Shown here in pieces: positions 32,393 through 39,802 of a stretch of DNA of 64,000 bases. The notes below the pieces were generated by a model, which worked only from the letters and a program-made list of their open reading frames with translations, made no database searches and was not told the DNA's origin. The DNA is from Brevibacterium yomogidense (GTDB taxonomy: Bacteria; Actinomycetota; Actinomycetes; Actinomycetales; Brevibacteriaceae): NCBI RefSeq assembly GCF_016107685.1, contig NZ_JABASY010000003.1:372001-436000 (forward strand). The letters are read 5' to 3'. Every line of letters begins with the position of its first letter. Within the stretch, counting starts at the first letter, position 1. The translations under genes and the position numbers were made by a program.

Positions 32393-33547
32393 TCACTGCC
32401 TGCCGATGAAGTAGTCGAAGTCCGCGGACTCCACCGCGCCACCGGAGAAACGCGACGGTCGGAAGTCCGCGAGCAGTGCGGATTCGCGCCCCTCGAGCTC
32501 CTCCACCGTGAGGCGTCCGAACAGCGGCCCCAGAGTCATCCCGGAGTGCGTCACGACGGCATACACCTTCCGTGCCTCGTCGAGGAATCCGACGATCGAG
32601 TGCCCGTCCTCCGGGAAGCTGCGCCCGGAGTAGATGACCTTCTCCATAGCGACTGGCCTTCCGAAGAGGCTTTCGAGCTCCTGCTCCATGACGGCGGCGA
32701 CCTCCGCGAGCATCTGCGGGTCCTCGCCTTCTGCAACACGCTCCTCGATGCGCGCCACCTGCACCCACATCCGGCCGTCGTGACGGGGCCGGACATTCAC
32801 GCGGTCGGAGATGATGATCCGCTGCAGGGGAATGTCCACGGGCTTGGTGAGACCCAACAGGCTGTGGGTGCGCGTCGACTGTTCCGCCAGGTCCGCGACG
32901 GGGATGAACATCCCCGAGGCCGCCGCCAGCTCCCGCGACCACGAACCGGTGGCGACGACGACCGAATCCGCTGCGATACGGCTCCCGTCGGAGAGTTCCA
33001 CTCGAGCACCGGACTCGTCCGAGTCGATGCGGACGACTTCCGCGATCCGCGGTTCGACTCCACGGTCGGCGAGGACTCGCAGCAGCTCCTCCCCCAGCAC
33101 GTCGTTGTCCAGCCACGACTCCTCCGGGTAGAAGAGTGCTTCATCCAGCTCGTCCGGCCACTGGACCGTGGGTTCGAGCTCACGGAGGCGAGCGCGGTCG
33201 ACGGTCTCGACGGGGTAGCCCATTCCGTCCGCATCACGGACGCGCTTCGCGTACGTGTCCGGGCGCGTCTCACCGAAGTCCACCAGCAGGTTGCCGGAGG
33301 GATGCAACCAGGTCCGGTCGGACGGCAGATGCGCCTGCAGATGCTTGTGCTCCTCCAGGCCCTCGCGGTTGATCCGGTAATAGGACTCGGGGAACTTGTT
33401 GTTCGCGTTGAGCCAGGCGAACGACCGATGGCTCGCGCCGGCGAAGGGAGCTTCCTTCTCCAGCAGCACCACTTCGTGTCCGCGTTCCGTGAGGGAGTAT
33501 GCGGCGGTCAGCCCGAGGATGCCTGCCCCGATGACGATGGTCTTCAT
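32393..33547 (-). CDS. DadA-like FAD-dependent oxidoreductase
   Basis: A 384-residue flavoprotein of the DAO family. The N-terminal dinucleotide fold is IVIGAGILGLTAAYSL with acidic residue in VVLLEKE, followed by SHRSFAWLNANNK, a segment common in glycine/D-amino-acid-type oxidases and dehydrogenases of actinobacteria. VVVATGSWSREL closes the FAD domain, and YAVVTHSGMTLGPLFGRL is the C-terminal flavin contact. Likely reaction: oxidation of an amine or D/N-substituted amino acid to the imine. It is the last gene of a four-gene operon; its ATG (33547) overlaps the symporter stop by four bases. Confidence 0.88.
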   Translation of the reverse strand: MKTIVIGAGILGLTAAYSLTERGHEVVLLEKEAPFAGASHRSFAWLNANNKFPESYYRINREGLEEHKHLQAHLPSDRTWLHPSGNLLVDFGETRPDTYAKRVRDADGMGYPVETVDRARLRELEPTVQWPDELDEALFYPEESWLDNDVLGEELLRVLADRGVEPRIAEVVRIDSDESGARVELSDGSRIAADSVVVATGSWSRELAAASGMFIPVADLAEQSTRTHSLLGLTKPVDIPLQRIIISDRVNVRPRHDGRMWVQVARIEERVAEGEDPQMLAEVAAVMEQELESLFGRPVAMEKVIYSGRSFPEDGHSIVGFLDEARKVYAVVTHSGMTLGPLFGRLTVEELEGRESALLADFRPSRFSGGAVESADFDYFIGRQ

Positions 33548-35025
33548 GCCTGCTCACCTTCCTGAGCGCTGAGGCGCTCCGTCGACTGCTGAGGTGTCCC
33601 GTCGGGAGCGATGCCGCCCTCGATGCGCACGGGCTTCCAGATCGCCAGCGCGATGAAGTAGGCGACGGCACTCGCCACGATGCCGAACACCGCGTACGGC
33701 ACAGTCGTGTCCAGGATGTGGGCGACACCGCAGCCCACAAGGCCCACGCCCATCGACGCGAACGACACCTGCACCGGGATGCGGAAGCGCTTCGCCACGA
33801 TGATGCCGACCAGCATCGGCACCGCCAGGATCGATGCCGAATAGGCGTACGTGGCCACCAGCCATTCGAGCGCCTTGGGGTAGACGATCGCGAGGATCGC
33901 CGCAACGGCTGTGACACCGACGGTGCACCAGCGCGACACTGCGATCGTCTGCTTCTGCGTCGACTTCTCCTTGAGGAACGCACCGCGGAGATCGTTGATG
34001 AGGTTGGCGACCACGGACTGCAGCGCCGAACCCGTCGTGGAGACGATCGTGGCCATGAGGAACGCGCCGTAGAGGGCGAGCAGCCACGTCGGAACCTGTG
34101 TGAGGAACCATCCGGCGGCCAGTTCGCGCCCGTCCTCGCCCAGCGTCGGGTTCATCGCGCGGACGGAGACACCGATGAAGAAGGCGTACACACCTGCGAT
34201 CGTCACCATGACAGCACCCAGGTACAGCGACGACCGTGCGTCCTTGCCCGACTTCGAGGCGAACACGCGCTGGTAGTAGAGCTGGTTGGTGAGCGTTCCG
34301 GGAACGATCGCGAAGAACCACAGGACGATCGTTCCAGCGCCGGCCAGTGTGAGGCCCTGCGGCATGGTGAAGAAGTCGTCCGGTACGCGCTCAACGACTT
34401 GCCCCCAGCCTCCGGCGCTGATGACGGCGTAGACGGCGATAACGATGGAGGTGCCGACCATGAAGACGCCGAAGAAGAAGTCCGACCAGGCCACCGATGT
34501 GAGTCCGCCCGGCAGGACGAACAGCAGGCTGACGATCGCCATCGCGACGATGAGCGGTGTGAAGGCGATGCCCGTCACTTCGCTGAACAGGCTCGCGAAG
34601 GCGACGAACTGGGTGGCGAGCCATCCGAACGGCACGAGGATGACGGCGATCGCGACGATCGACAGGAGCATCTTGTTCTGCCCGTAGAGGCGGGTGAAGA
34701 CCTCGGGGATCGTCGAGAACCTGCCCTTGCGGAGCCAGTTCGCGAACATCGCGATGATGAGCATGCCGGCGACGACGAACAGTTCGTACCAGAAGACCGA
34801 CAGGCCCCACGCGTAACCGATGCCCACGTGTGCGACGAGGACACCACCACCCACGGCGGTGGCGTACTGGGTGAAGGCGACGACGTACATGGGGAGGCTG
34901 CGCCCACCCACCAGCCAGTCTTCTTCCGTGTTGTTCTTCTTGCCGACGTAGAAGGAGATCCAGGCGCCGATGCCCAGAACGATGAAAGCGGTGGTCGTGA
35001 TGAGTGCGATGGTGCCCAGGTTCAT
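33544..35025 (-). CDS. sodium:solute symporter (SSS family) of the amine-oxidase operon
   Basis: A 493-residue Na+-coupled importer with about thirteen membrane helices. Family features are EEDWLVGGRSLPMYVVAFTQYA after helix 1, RLYGQNKM, GGLTSVAWSDFFFGVFM and IVSTTGSALQSVVANL, the Na2-site helix. It differs clearly from the SSS protein at 19594. The ATG at 35025 overlaps the stop of the upstream amine oxidase gene by four bases, and its own stop overlaps the next start by four bases. This tight coupling between two amine/amino-acid oxidases makes an amino acid or N-methylated amine its probable cargo. Confidence 0.9.
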   Translation of the reverse strand: MNLGTIALITTTAFIVLGIGAWISFYVGKKNNTEEDWLVGGRSLPMYVVAFTQYATAVGGGVLVAHVGIGYAWGLSVFWYELFVVAGMLIIAMFANWLRKGRFSTIPEVFTRLYGQNKMLLSIVAIAVILVPFGWLATQFVAFASLFSEVTGIAFTPLIVAMAIVSLLFVLPGGLTSVAWSDFFFGVFMVGTSIVIAVYAVISAGGWGQVVERVPDDFFTMPQGLTLAGAGTIVLWFFAIVPGTLTNQLYYQRVFASKSGKDARSSLYLGAVMVTIAGVYAFFIGVSVRAMNPTLGEDGRELAAGWFLTQVPTWLLALYGAFLMATIVSTTGSALQSVVANLINDLRGAFLKEKSTQKQTIAVSRWCTVGVTAVAAILAIVYPKALEWLVATYAYSASILAVPMLVGIIVAKRFRIPVQVSFASMGVGLVGCGVAHILDTTVPYAVFGIVASAVAYFIALAIWKPVRIEGGIAPDGTPQQSTERLSAQEGEQA

Positions 35026-36218
35026 GTTGCAGCTCCTGTGCTGAAGCGGGACGGGTCCATGATGGCGAGTGCATCAGGGGACGTACCGGTGGCGACGAGG
35101 TCGGCGACGACGGAGCCGACCATGGGTGAGAATTTGAAGCCCTGGCCGGACATGCCCACTGCCAGTACGATCCGGTCATCGACGGGGCTGGTGCCCACGA
35201 TGGGGGCACCGTCGGGGGTGAAGCCCTCCGTCCAGGTGGAGACACGGATGGCGGTGGGGTCCAGGTGCGGCATGAGGCGTGCGACGGCGGCCTCGGCGGA
35301 ACGGATGGAGTCCGGCTCGATGAAGCGCGGCAGCTCGTCCACGGAGCTCAGATGCGGCCACCGGAGGTGGTGGGGCAGGATCTTCACGCTCGCGCCGTCA
35401 AGGCATGGGAAGCAGGAATAGCCTCCCTCCGGGTGTCGGCGGATGGCGATCGGCATGTTCGTCGGCTGGTGCATGTCGAGGTCGCGGACGGGATACCATC
35501 CGGCGACCAGTTGCGTGGGGCGGATCAGTGAGGCGTCGAACCCTGACAGTTCTTCTGCCCAGGGCCCCGTCGCCACGACGACCGAGTCGAAGAGCGAGGC
35601 GCCCTCTGCCGTGTCGACCGCGACGGTTCCTGCCAGCGGCCGGATGTTGAGGACTCGCGTGTACGTCCGGTACTGCGCGCCGTGGCGGATGCCCTCGTCA
35701 CGGGCGGCGAGGACAGCGAGCTCGGGGCGGAAGACTCCGGCGCCGGGGTCGAACACCCCCACTTCGTCGTCGTCGACCCCGTACTGCGGGAACTCCTTCC
35801 GCATGGCGGCGGCGTCGAGCACGCGGTGCTCCAGGTCCTGCTCACGGGCACGGTCTGCGACGGCCGCGACATCCGGGTGATCCGGGTGTCCGATCGTGAG
35901 GCCGCCGCACCATTCGAGGACCCGGGTGTCCTGTTCCGATTCGAGCTCGAGCCACATCTGGCCCGACTTGCGGAGGAACTCGACGTATTCGGGGCCCTCC
36001 TTGTAGATGGTGCGGAAGATGCGTGATTCGCCAGCGGAGGCCCCGCGATCGTTGGGGGTGTTCCACTGGTCGAAGACGGTGACGTCGTGACCGCGCTTCG
36101 CGAGCTGCCAGGCCGCCATCGTGCCGATGATTCCGGCTCCGATCACGGCGACGCGCTTGGACGAGGCAGCGCTCGACGACTGCGAACCGGTGTGTGATGA
36201 CTGAGTGTCAGTGCTCAA
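35022..36218 (-). CDS. monomeric sarcosine oxidase/N-methyltryptophan oxidase-like flavoenzyme
   Basis: A 398-residue FAD enzyme of the MSOX/MTOX type. FAD fold RVAVIGAGIIGTMAAWQLAK begins near residue 30; GASAGESRIFRTIYKEGPEYV is the family's second flavin contact; TEGFTPDGAPIVGTSP is the C-terminal one. The Cys that binds FAD covalently in sarcosine oxidase, a few residues before TPD, is not seen, so FAD may be held non-covalently. No ATG or GTG fits; TTG 36218 lies eight bases after GGAGGT and overlaps the GntR gene end by 11 bases, so it is taken as start. Expected to demethylate or oxidise an N-methyl or other secondary amino acid, releasing H2O2. It overlaps the symporter start. Confidence 0.85.
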   Translation of the reverse strand: MSTDTQSSHTGSQSSSAASSKRVAVIGAGIIGTMAAWQLAKRGHDVTVFDQWNTPNDRGASAGESRIFRTIYKEGPEYVEFLRKSGQMWLELESEQDTRVLEWCGGLTIGHPDHPDVAAVADRAREQDLEHRVLDAAAMRKEFPQYGVDDDEVGVFDPGAGVFRPELAVLAARDEGIRHGAQYRTYTRVLNIRPLAGTVAVDTAEGASLFDSVVVATGPWAEELSGFDASLIRPTQLVAGWYPVRDLDMHQPTNMPIAIRRHPEGGYSCFPCLDGASVKILPHHLRWPHLSSVDELPRFIEPDSIRSAEAAVARLMPHLDPTAIRVSTWTEGFTPDGAPIVGTSPVDDRIVLAVGMSGQGFKFSPMVGSVVADLVATGTSPDALAIMDPSRFSTGAAT

Positions 36219-36933
36219 TCTGGGTGACCTCCAGTGTGAGTTTGGTGGGGTGGAAGAGCATCTCGAGACGCTCGATCGGCAGGCCGTTGCCGGTGTGGAG
36301 CGTTCGCATCTGCCGCACGACGGGTGTCGTCGTGTCCAGGCCCAGATGTTCCGCATCCTCTGTCGACAGGTGGGTCGCGGAGAGGACGCTCGAGGCGTGG
36401 AGCTGCTCGATCCCGATGGATGTGTAGTAGGCCGCGGTGGTGAGCGCGGCGAGGTCCTCGTTGAGGATGTTCGGGGCGAGCGCCAGGTTGAGGACGCAGC
36501 GTTCCACGACGATCCCGGCGGAGAAGCTGTCGAGTTTGATCCGGACGAGCTCCGCGATGGGAGTTCCCGCGGGGAACAGGTCTGCGGAGAGAGGGTGATT
36601 CTCCGCTGCGACCACCCTCGTGCTGACGACCCGGTGGAGACCTTCGACCTCCGGGCCGTCGGTGGACGCGCGGAGCAGGCGCAGCAGACTGCTGCGCAGT
36701 CCCGTGGACGCGACAACGGTGCCGGAACCCCGGCGCCGTTGCACCAGGCCCGTCTCGACGAGCTTCGACATGGCGGTCTGCACCGGGTTGCGGCTGACCG
36801 CGAAGCGCTCCATGAGTTCACGTTCGGTCGGCAGGCGGTCGCCTACCTGCAGCCGACCGCTGTGGATCTCACCTTCGATCCACTCGCGGATCTCGACATG
36901 CTTCGCCTTGGACATGAGTGTGAGCGTAGACAC
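36208..36933 (-). CDS. GntR-family regulator, HutC/UTRA subfamily
   Basis: A 241-residue regulator. The winged helix-turn-helix covers residues about 10-75 (GRLQVGDRLPTERELMERFAVSRNPVQTAMSKL); Asn-Pro replaces the more common Arg-Thr/Pro at the start of the recognition helix. The UTRA ligand domain follows (AELVRIKLDS, ERCVLNLALAPNIL, YTSIGIEQ, PVVRQMRTLHTGNGLPIE). Start is GTG 36933 or ATG 36915; neither has a good ribosome site, so a leaderless mRNA is possible. It is the first gene of an operon with two flavin oxidases and a symporter and probably represses it; the palindrome at 36961 is a good operator candidate. Confidence 0.87.
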   Translation of the reverse strand: MSTLTLMSKAKHVEIREWIEGEIHSGRLQVGDRLPTERELMERFAVSRNPVQTAMSKLVETGLVQRRRGSGTVVASTGLRSSLLRLLRASTDGPEVEGLHRVVSTRVVAAENHPLSADLFPAGTPIAELVRIKLDSFSAGIVVERCVLNLALAPNILNEDLAALTTAAYYTSIGIEQLHASSVLSATHLSTEDAEHLGLDTTTPVVRQMRTLHTGNGLPIERLEMLFHPTKLTLEVTQIEH

Positions 36934-36960
36934 ACACTGTCATCATGGCAACATTCAAGT

Positions 36961-36970
36961 TGACATGTCA
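36961..36970. promoter_or_regulatory. perfect palindrome TGACATGTCA, operator candidate for the UTRA-GntR regulator
   Basis: A 10-base perfect palindrome 28 bases upstream of the GntR start and 89 bases upstream of the divergent CPBP gene. GntR-family proteins bind short palindromes of this sort. It also overlaps TTGACA (36960-36965) on the + strand, a possible -35 box of the CPBP gene. Confidence 0.45.
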
Positions 36971-37058
36971 TTTAGGTGCAGCCTCTCATGGGACTGTGAT
37001 CAGGGGCGTGCCGGTGGGAGCTCACTAGGCTGCAGGGCCGCTACGCGTCCGCACCCGC

Positions 37059-38063
37059 GTGACCGCTACGCTGGACGTTTCGTGTGCCTCGACGTCGGAT
37101 GAGAGTGGCTCTTTGGAGTGTGAAGATCGACCGGATCGCGTGAGAACCACCCCCTGGCGGGCCCTCGCGGTCTTCGTCCTCGTGTCCTTCGGGCTGGCCT
37201 GGCTCACCATCCTCCCTTTGTGGCTCACGGAGACCGACGGCCCGACGTTCAACGCTCTGGCCGCCGTGCTGCCCTCCGTCATGATGTTCGCCCCGCTCGT
37301 CGCGACGCTCGCGGTGGTCTTCCTCGTACGGGTGCCGCGCAGTGAGCGACTGCGATTCCTCGGCATCTGGCCGCTGCGCCCCGCGAAACGCGTGGTGTGG
37401 TTCATGGCCGCCGCGGCCGTCGCGCCTCTCCTGCTCGTGGCCGCAAGCATCAGTGTCTCGTCACTGTTCGGCTGGATCCAGATCGACCTCCTCCAACTTT
37501 CGGGAGTGCAGTCGCTGCTCGATACCCCAATGGACGAATCAGAGCTGCGACAAGTGCTCCTCCTGCAGATCACAGTGGTCCCGTTCGCGGCGGTCTTCAA
37601 CGCCTTCCTCGCCTTCGGAGAAGAGATCGGGTGGCGAGGGTGGCTGGTACCAGCACTTCGCCCTCTGGGCCTCTGGCCCGCACTGCTGCTCAGCGGCGTC
37701 GTCTGGGGGCTCTGGCACGCACCGATGACACTGCTGGGCCACAACTTCGATCAGCCCAACCTTCTGGGCGTGACGCTGATGACCATCGGCAGCATGACAT
37801 GGGGCGTCCTCTTCGGCTGGCTGCGCCTGCGCTCCGGCTCGGTGTGGCCGGCAGTCCTCGCACACAGCGCACTCAACTCGTCGGGCGTGCTCGTGCTCAT
37901 GCTGGCGACCGCAGGTGTCCCGCTGAACATGGCGCTCGTGAATCCCTTCGGACTGTCCGGCTGGATCGTCGCCGGGGTGGTTGTCATAGCCCTGGCTCTC
38001 GCCGGCCAGTTCAGGCATGAGCCACAACTCAGGCCAGAGCGACTCGCTGCAACTACGGACTGA
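37059..38063 (+). CDS. CPBP-family intramembrane metalloprotease
   Basis: A 334-residue membrane protein of the CAAX protease and bacteriocin-processing (Abi/CPBP) family, with about eight hydrophobic segments. The three catalytic motifs are visible: FGEEIGWRGWLVP (Glu-Glu-x3-Arg), WGLWHAP (His) and LAHSALNSSG (His/Asn), all in membrane helices. It is divergent from the UTRA-GntR operon and converges on the methyltransferase gene, overlapping its end by 11 bases. GTG 37059 is followed by a 30-residue polar N-terminus; a later start at GTG 37140 (VRTTPWRALAVF) is possible. Substrate unknown. It is one of two CPBP genes here (the other is at 48611). Confidence 0.87.
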   Translation: MTATLDVSCASTSDESGSLECEDRPDRVRTTPWRALAVFVLVSFGLAWLTILPLWLTETDGPTFNALAAVLPSVMMFAPLVATLAVVFLVRVPRSERLRFLGIWPLRPAKRVVWFMAAAAVAPLLLVAASISVSSLFGWIQIDLLQLSGVQSLLDTPMDESELRQVLLLQITVVPFAAVFNAFLAFGEEIGWRGWLVPALRPLGLWPALLLSGVVWGLWHAPMTLLGHNFDQPNLLGVTLMTIGSMTWGVLFGWLRLRSGSVWPAVLAHSALNSSGVLVLMLATAGVPLNMALVNPFGLSGWIVAGVVVIALALAGQFRHEPQLRPERLAATTD

Positions 38064-38670
38064 CCGACCCGAGAACCCCTGAATTGCGGCGCGCGATGAC
38101 CGCACCATGAGGGCGGTAACCCGAGCCCGTGCGGGTGTGTGCCTCACTGACGGTGAAACCAACTGCCTCGAGTTCGGCAACCAGGGAGGTCATCGGCCAG
38201 TAGTACGCCGTCGTCACCGCGTGGTCGAATGCCTCGAGAGAGGAACCGACGAAGAATCCGATGATCAAGCTTCCGTTCGGCCGCAGCACCCGAGCGAATT
38301 CTTTGAGCGGAACCCGTATGGAAGTCGACTCATGATGAATGAGGGAGTACCACGCAAGCACGCCTCCCACACTCCCCGCCGTCACTTCGAGACTGTCGAG
38401 CGATCCGACATGGAAGGAAAGGCGAGGATACGCAGTCCTCGCATGGTGGATGAAGGCGGAGACCTGGTCAACGCCGTGAACGGTGCAGCCGCGTTGGGCG
38501 AGATGAGCGGTCCAATGGCCGGGGCCGCAACCGACGTCGAGTATCGTCCCGTCGATCTGGTCGGCCCACGTGTCGACGAGGTGCCGATCAGCTGAGTGGA
38601 CGCTTTCCATCGAACCCAGAAGTGACGTGTACTCACGTGCGCGGTCTGCGTACGCCTGCTGAACGGTCAC
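38053..38670 (-). CDS. SAM-dependent methyltransferase
   Basis: A 205-residue class I methyltransferase. The glycine-rich SAM loop is ILDVGCGPGHWTAHLAQRG (about residues 44-62) with the acidic ribose contact in VHGVDQ; GVLAWYSLIHHE is motif IV-like and LKEFARVLRPNGSLIIG is the usual strand-5 region. The start is GTG 38670, which overlaps the preceding gene's stop as GTGA, the usual sign of translational coupling; an upstream in-frame GTG at 38718 would lie within that gene. Its 3' end overlaps the convergent CPBP gene by 11 bases. The methyl acceptor cannot be predicted. Confidence 0.85.
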   Translation of the reverse strand: MTVQQAYADRAREYTSLLGSMESVHSADRHLVDTWADQIDGTILDVGCGPGHWTAHLAQRGCTVHGVDQVSAFIHHARTAYPRLSFHVGSLDSLEVTAGSVGGVLAWYSLIHHESTSIRVPLKEFARVLRPNGSLIIGFFVGSSLEAFDHAVTTAYYWPMTSLVAELEAVGFTVSEAHTRTGSGYRPHGAVIARRNSGVLGSVSP

Positions 38671-39209
38671 TTCTGCACATCCAGTCTTCGGGCGCTCTCG
38701 CTCACGACCTGCCACCACGTGAGCGCACCCACCACGCAGCCCATCATGACGCGCGGCAGTGGAACCTTGAGCTTCCGAAGACCACGTTCGGCCTTCTCAT
38801 CGACCCAGAACCCCACCGCCATCGCCCCTGAGCTCAGAGTCCCGACTGCGGCACCACCTGTCGCAAAAACGATCGCTCTCGCACGAGGACTCAGGGACGA
38901 GAGTCCACTACCGGTCTTCGGCGGCCCCTGGGCATCCGGCTCAGCGACCTCGTCGCTCTCCGTATTCTCCTCCGTCGCGCCTTCCACACTCTTGCGCTCC
39001 TCGCCGACCTGCGGGAGAGACTCCGGATTGGCGGCGACGTATCCGAATCCGATCGCGCCGACCACCGGTGGTCCCCAGATGAGCGTGCGCCGCAGCCACA
39101 GGGGATACGTGCGTGCAGGAATCAGCGTGAGTGCCCCCACGAGGGCGGACTGCCCCCATGGACCGCTGAGCAGGCGACTCGCCTCGCCTGGAAGGCCGCG
39201 GTGGGTCAT
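38667..39209 (-). CDS. small membrane protein of unknown function
   Basis: A 180-residue protein with hydrophobic stretches near residues 20-35, 48-65, 110-130 and 155-172, and a charged, Glu-rich central loop (about 70-100). ATG 39209 is used; the frame stays open to 39407 but that part is Arg/Ser-rich and not protein-like. The gene's stop overlaps the methyltransferase start, so both are made together. No motif recognised. Confidence 0.6.
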   Translation of the reverse strand: MTHRGLPGEASRLLSGPWGQSALVGALTLIPARTYPLWLRRTLIWGPPVVGAIGFGYVAANPESLPQVGEERKSVEGATEENTESDEVAEPDAQGPPKTGSGLSSLSPRARAIVFATGGAAVGTLSSGAMAVGFWVDEKAERGLRKLKVPLPRVMMGCVVGALTWWQVVSESARRLDVQK

Positions 39210-39324
39210 ACCGGCCACACTACAGAAGCACTGGAGAATTCGGCCGACCCCGAGTGAGCCGAGCTCCACGTCTGCTGGTCTCCGAATGAGATGCGCAGAG
39301 TGCACCTCGCCCCGTCGTACTCGA

Positions 39325-39726
39325 CTACTGGGGTCGAGGCGCGAAGACCCGGAACGGGTTGCCGTCCGGATCGCGCATCGCAATCCACCGGACGCCACTC
39401 TCCTCATGCTCGGACACTCGCACTGCCCCTAGATCCTGGGCGCGGTCCGCGACGGTCGCCCACAGCTCTTCGTCAGCGAGAGAGAGGTCCAGGCCCACCC
39501 GCCCGTGAGAGGAGTCGTCCAGCCGGTCTGCCTGTTCGAACATCCACGTGACCGCCCCGCGCTCATGGTGGAAGTCCAACATGGCGAACTCGTCCGATGC
39601 CCCTTCCGCGAGCGGAAGGCCCATGAGCTGCCCCCAGAATGTGGCGAGCGCTATCGGGTCCGTCGTCTGGAACGAGTACATGCCGACGACTGGCCACTTC
39701 ACGCTTCCGGGGCCTGCCTCAATCAT
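39325..39726 (-). CDS. VOC-superfamily (glyoxalase/bleomycin-resistance-like) protein
   Basis: A 133-residue protein with one or two beta-alpha-beta-beta-beta units of the VOC fold: GMYSFQTTDPIALATFWGQLMGLPL at the start and VRWIAMRDPDGNPFRVFAP at the end, where the Glu/His metal ligands usually lie; the terminal position here (NPFRVF) lacks an obvious Glu, so it may bind rather than catalyse. ATG 39726 has AGGAGG six bases upstream, a strong start signal. It stands alone. Confidence 0.78.
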   Translation of the reverse strand: MIEAGPGSVKWPVVGMYSFQTTDPIALATFWGQLMGLPLAEGASDEFAMLDFHHERGAVTWMFEQADRLDDSSHGRVGLDLSLADEELWATVADRAQDLGAVRVSEHEESGVRWIAMRDPDGNPFRVFAPRPQ

Positions 39727-39802
39727 GTGCGCCTCCTGGTTCCGTTCGTGGTCGTTCGCGCTCCATGCGACGACGGTACGGCACATCGGCTGTTCGACGA
39801 CC

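Noticed and set aside
36219-36821. Upstream extension of the MTOX-like frame to 36821
   Set aside because: It lies over the GntR gene in another frame; TTG 36218 with GGAGGT is a better start.
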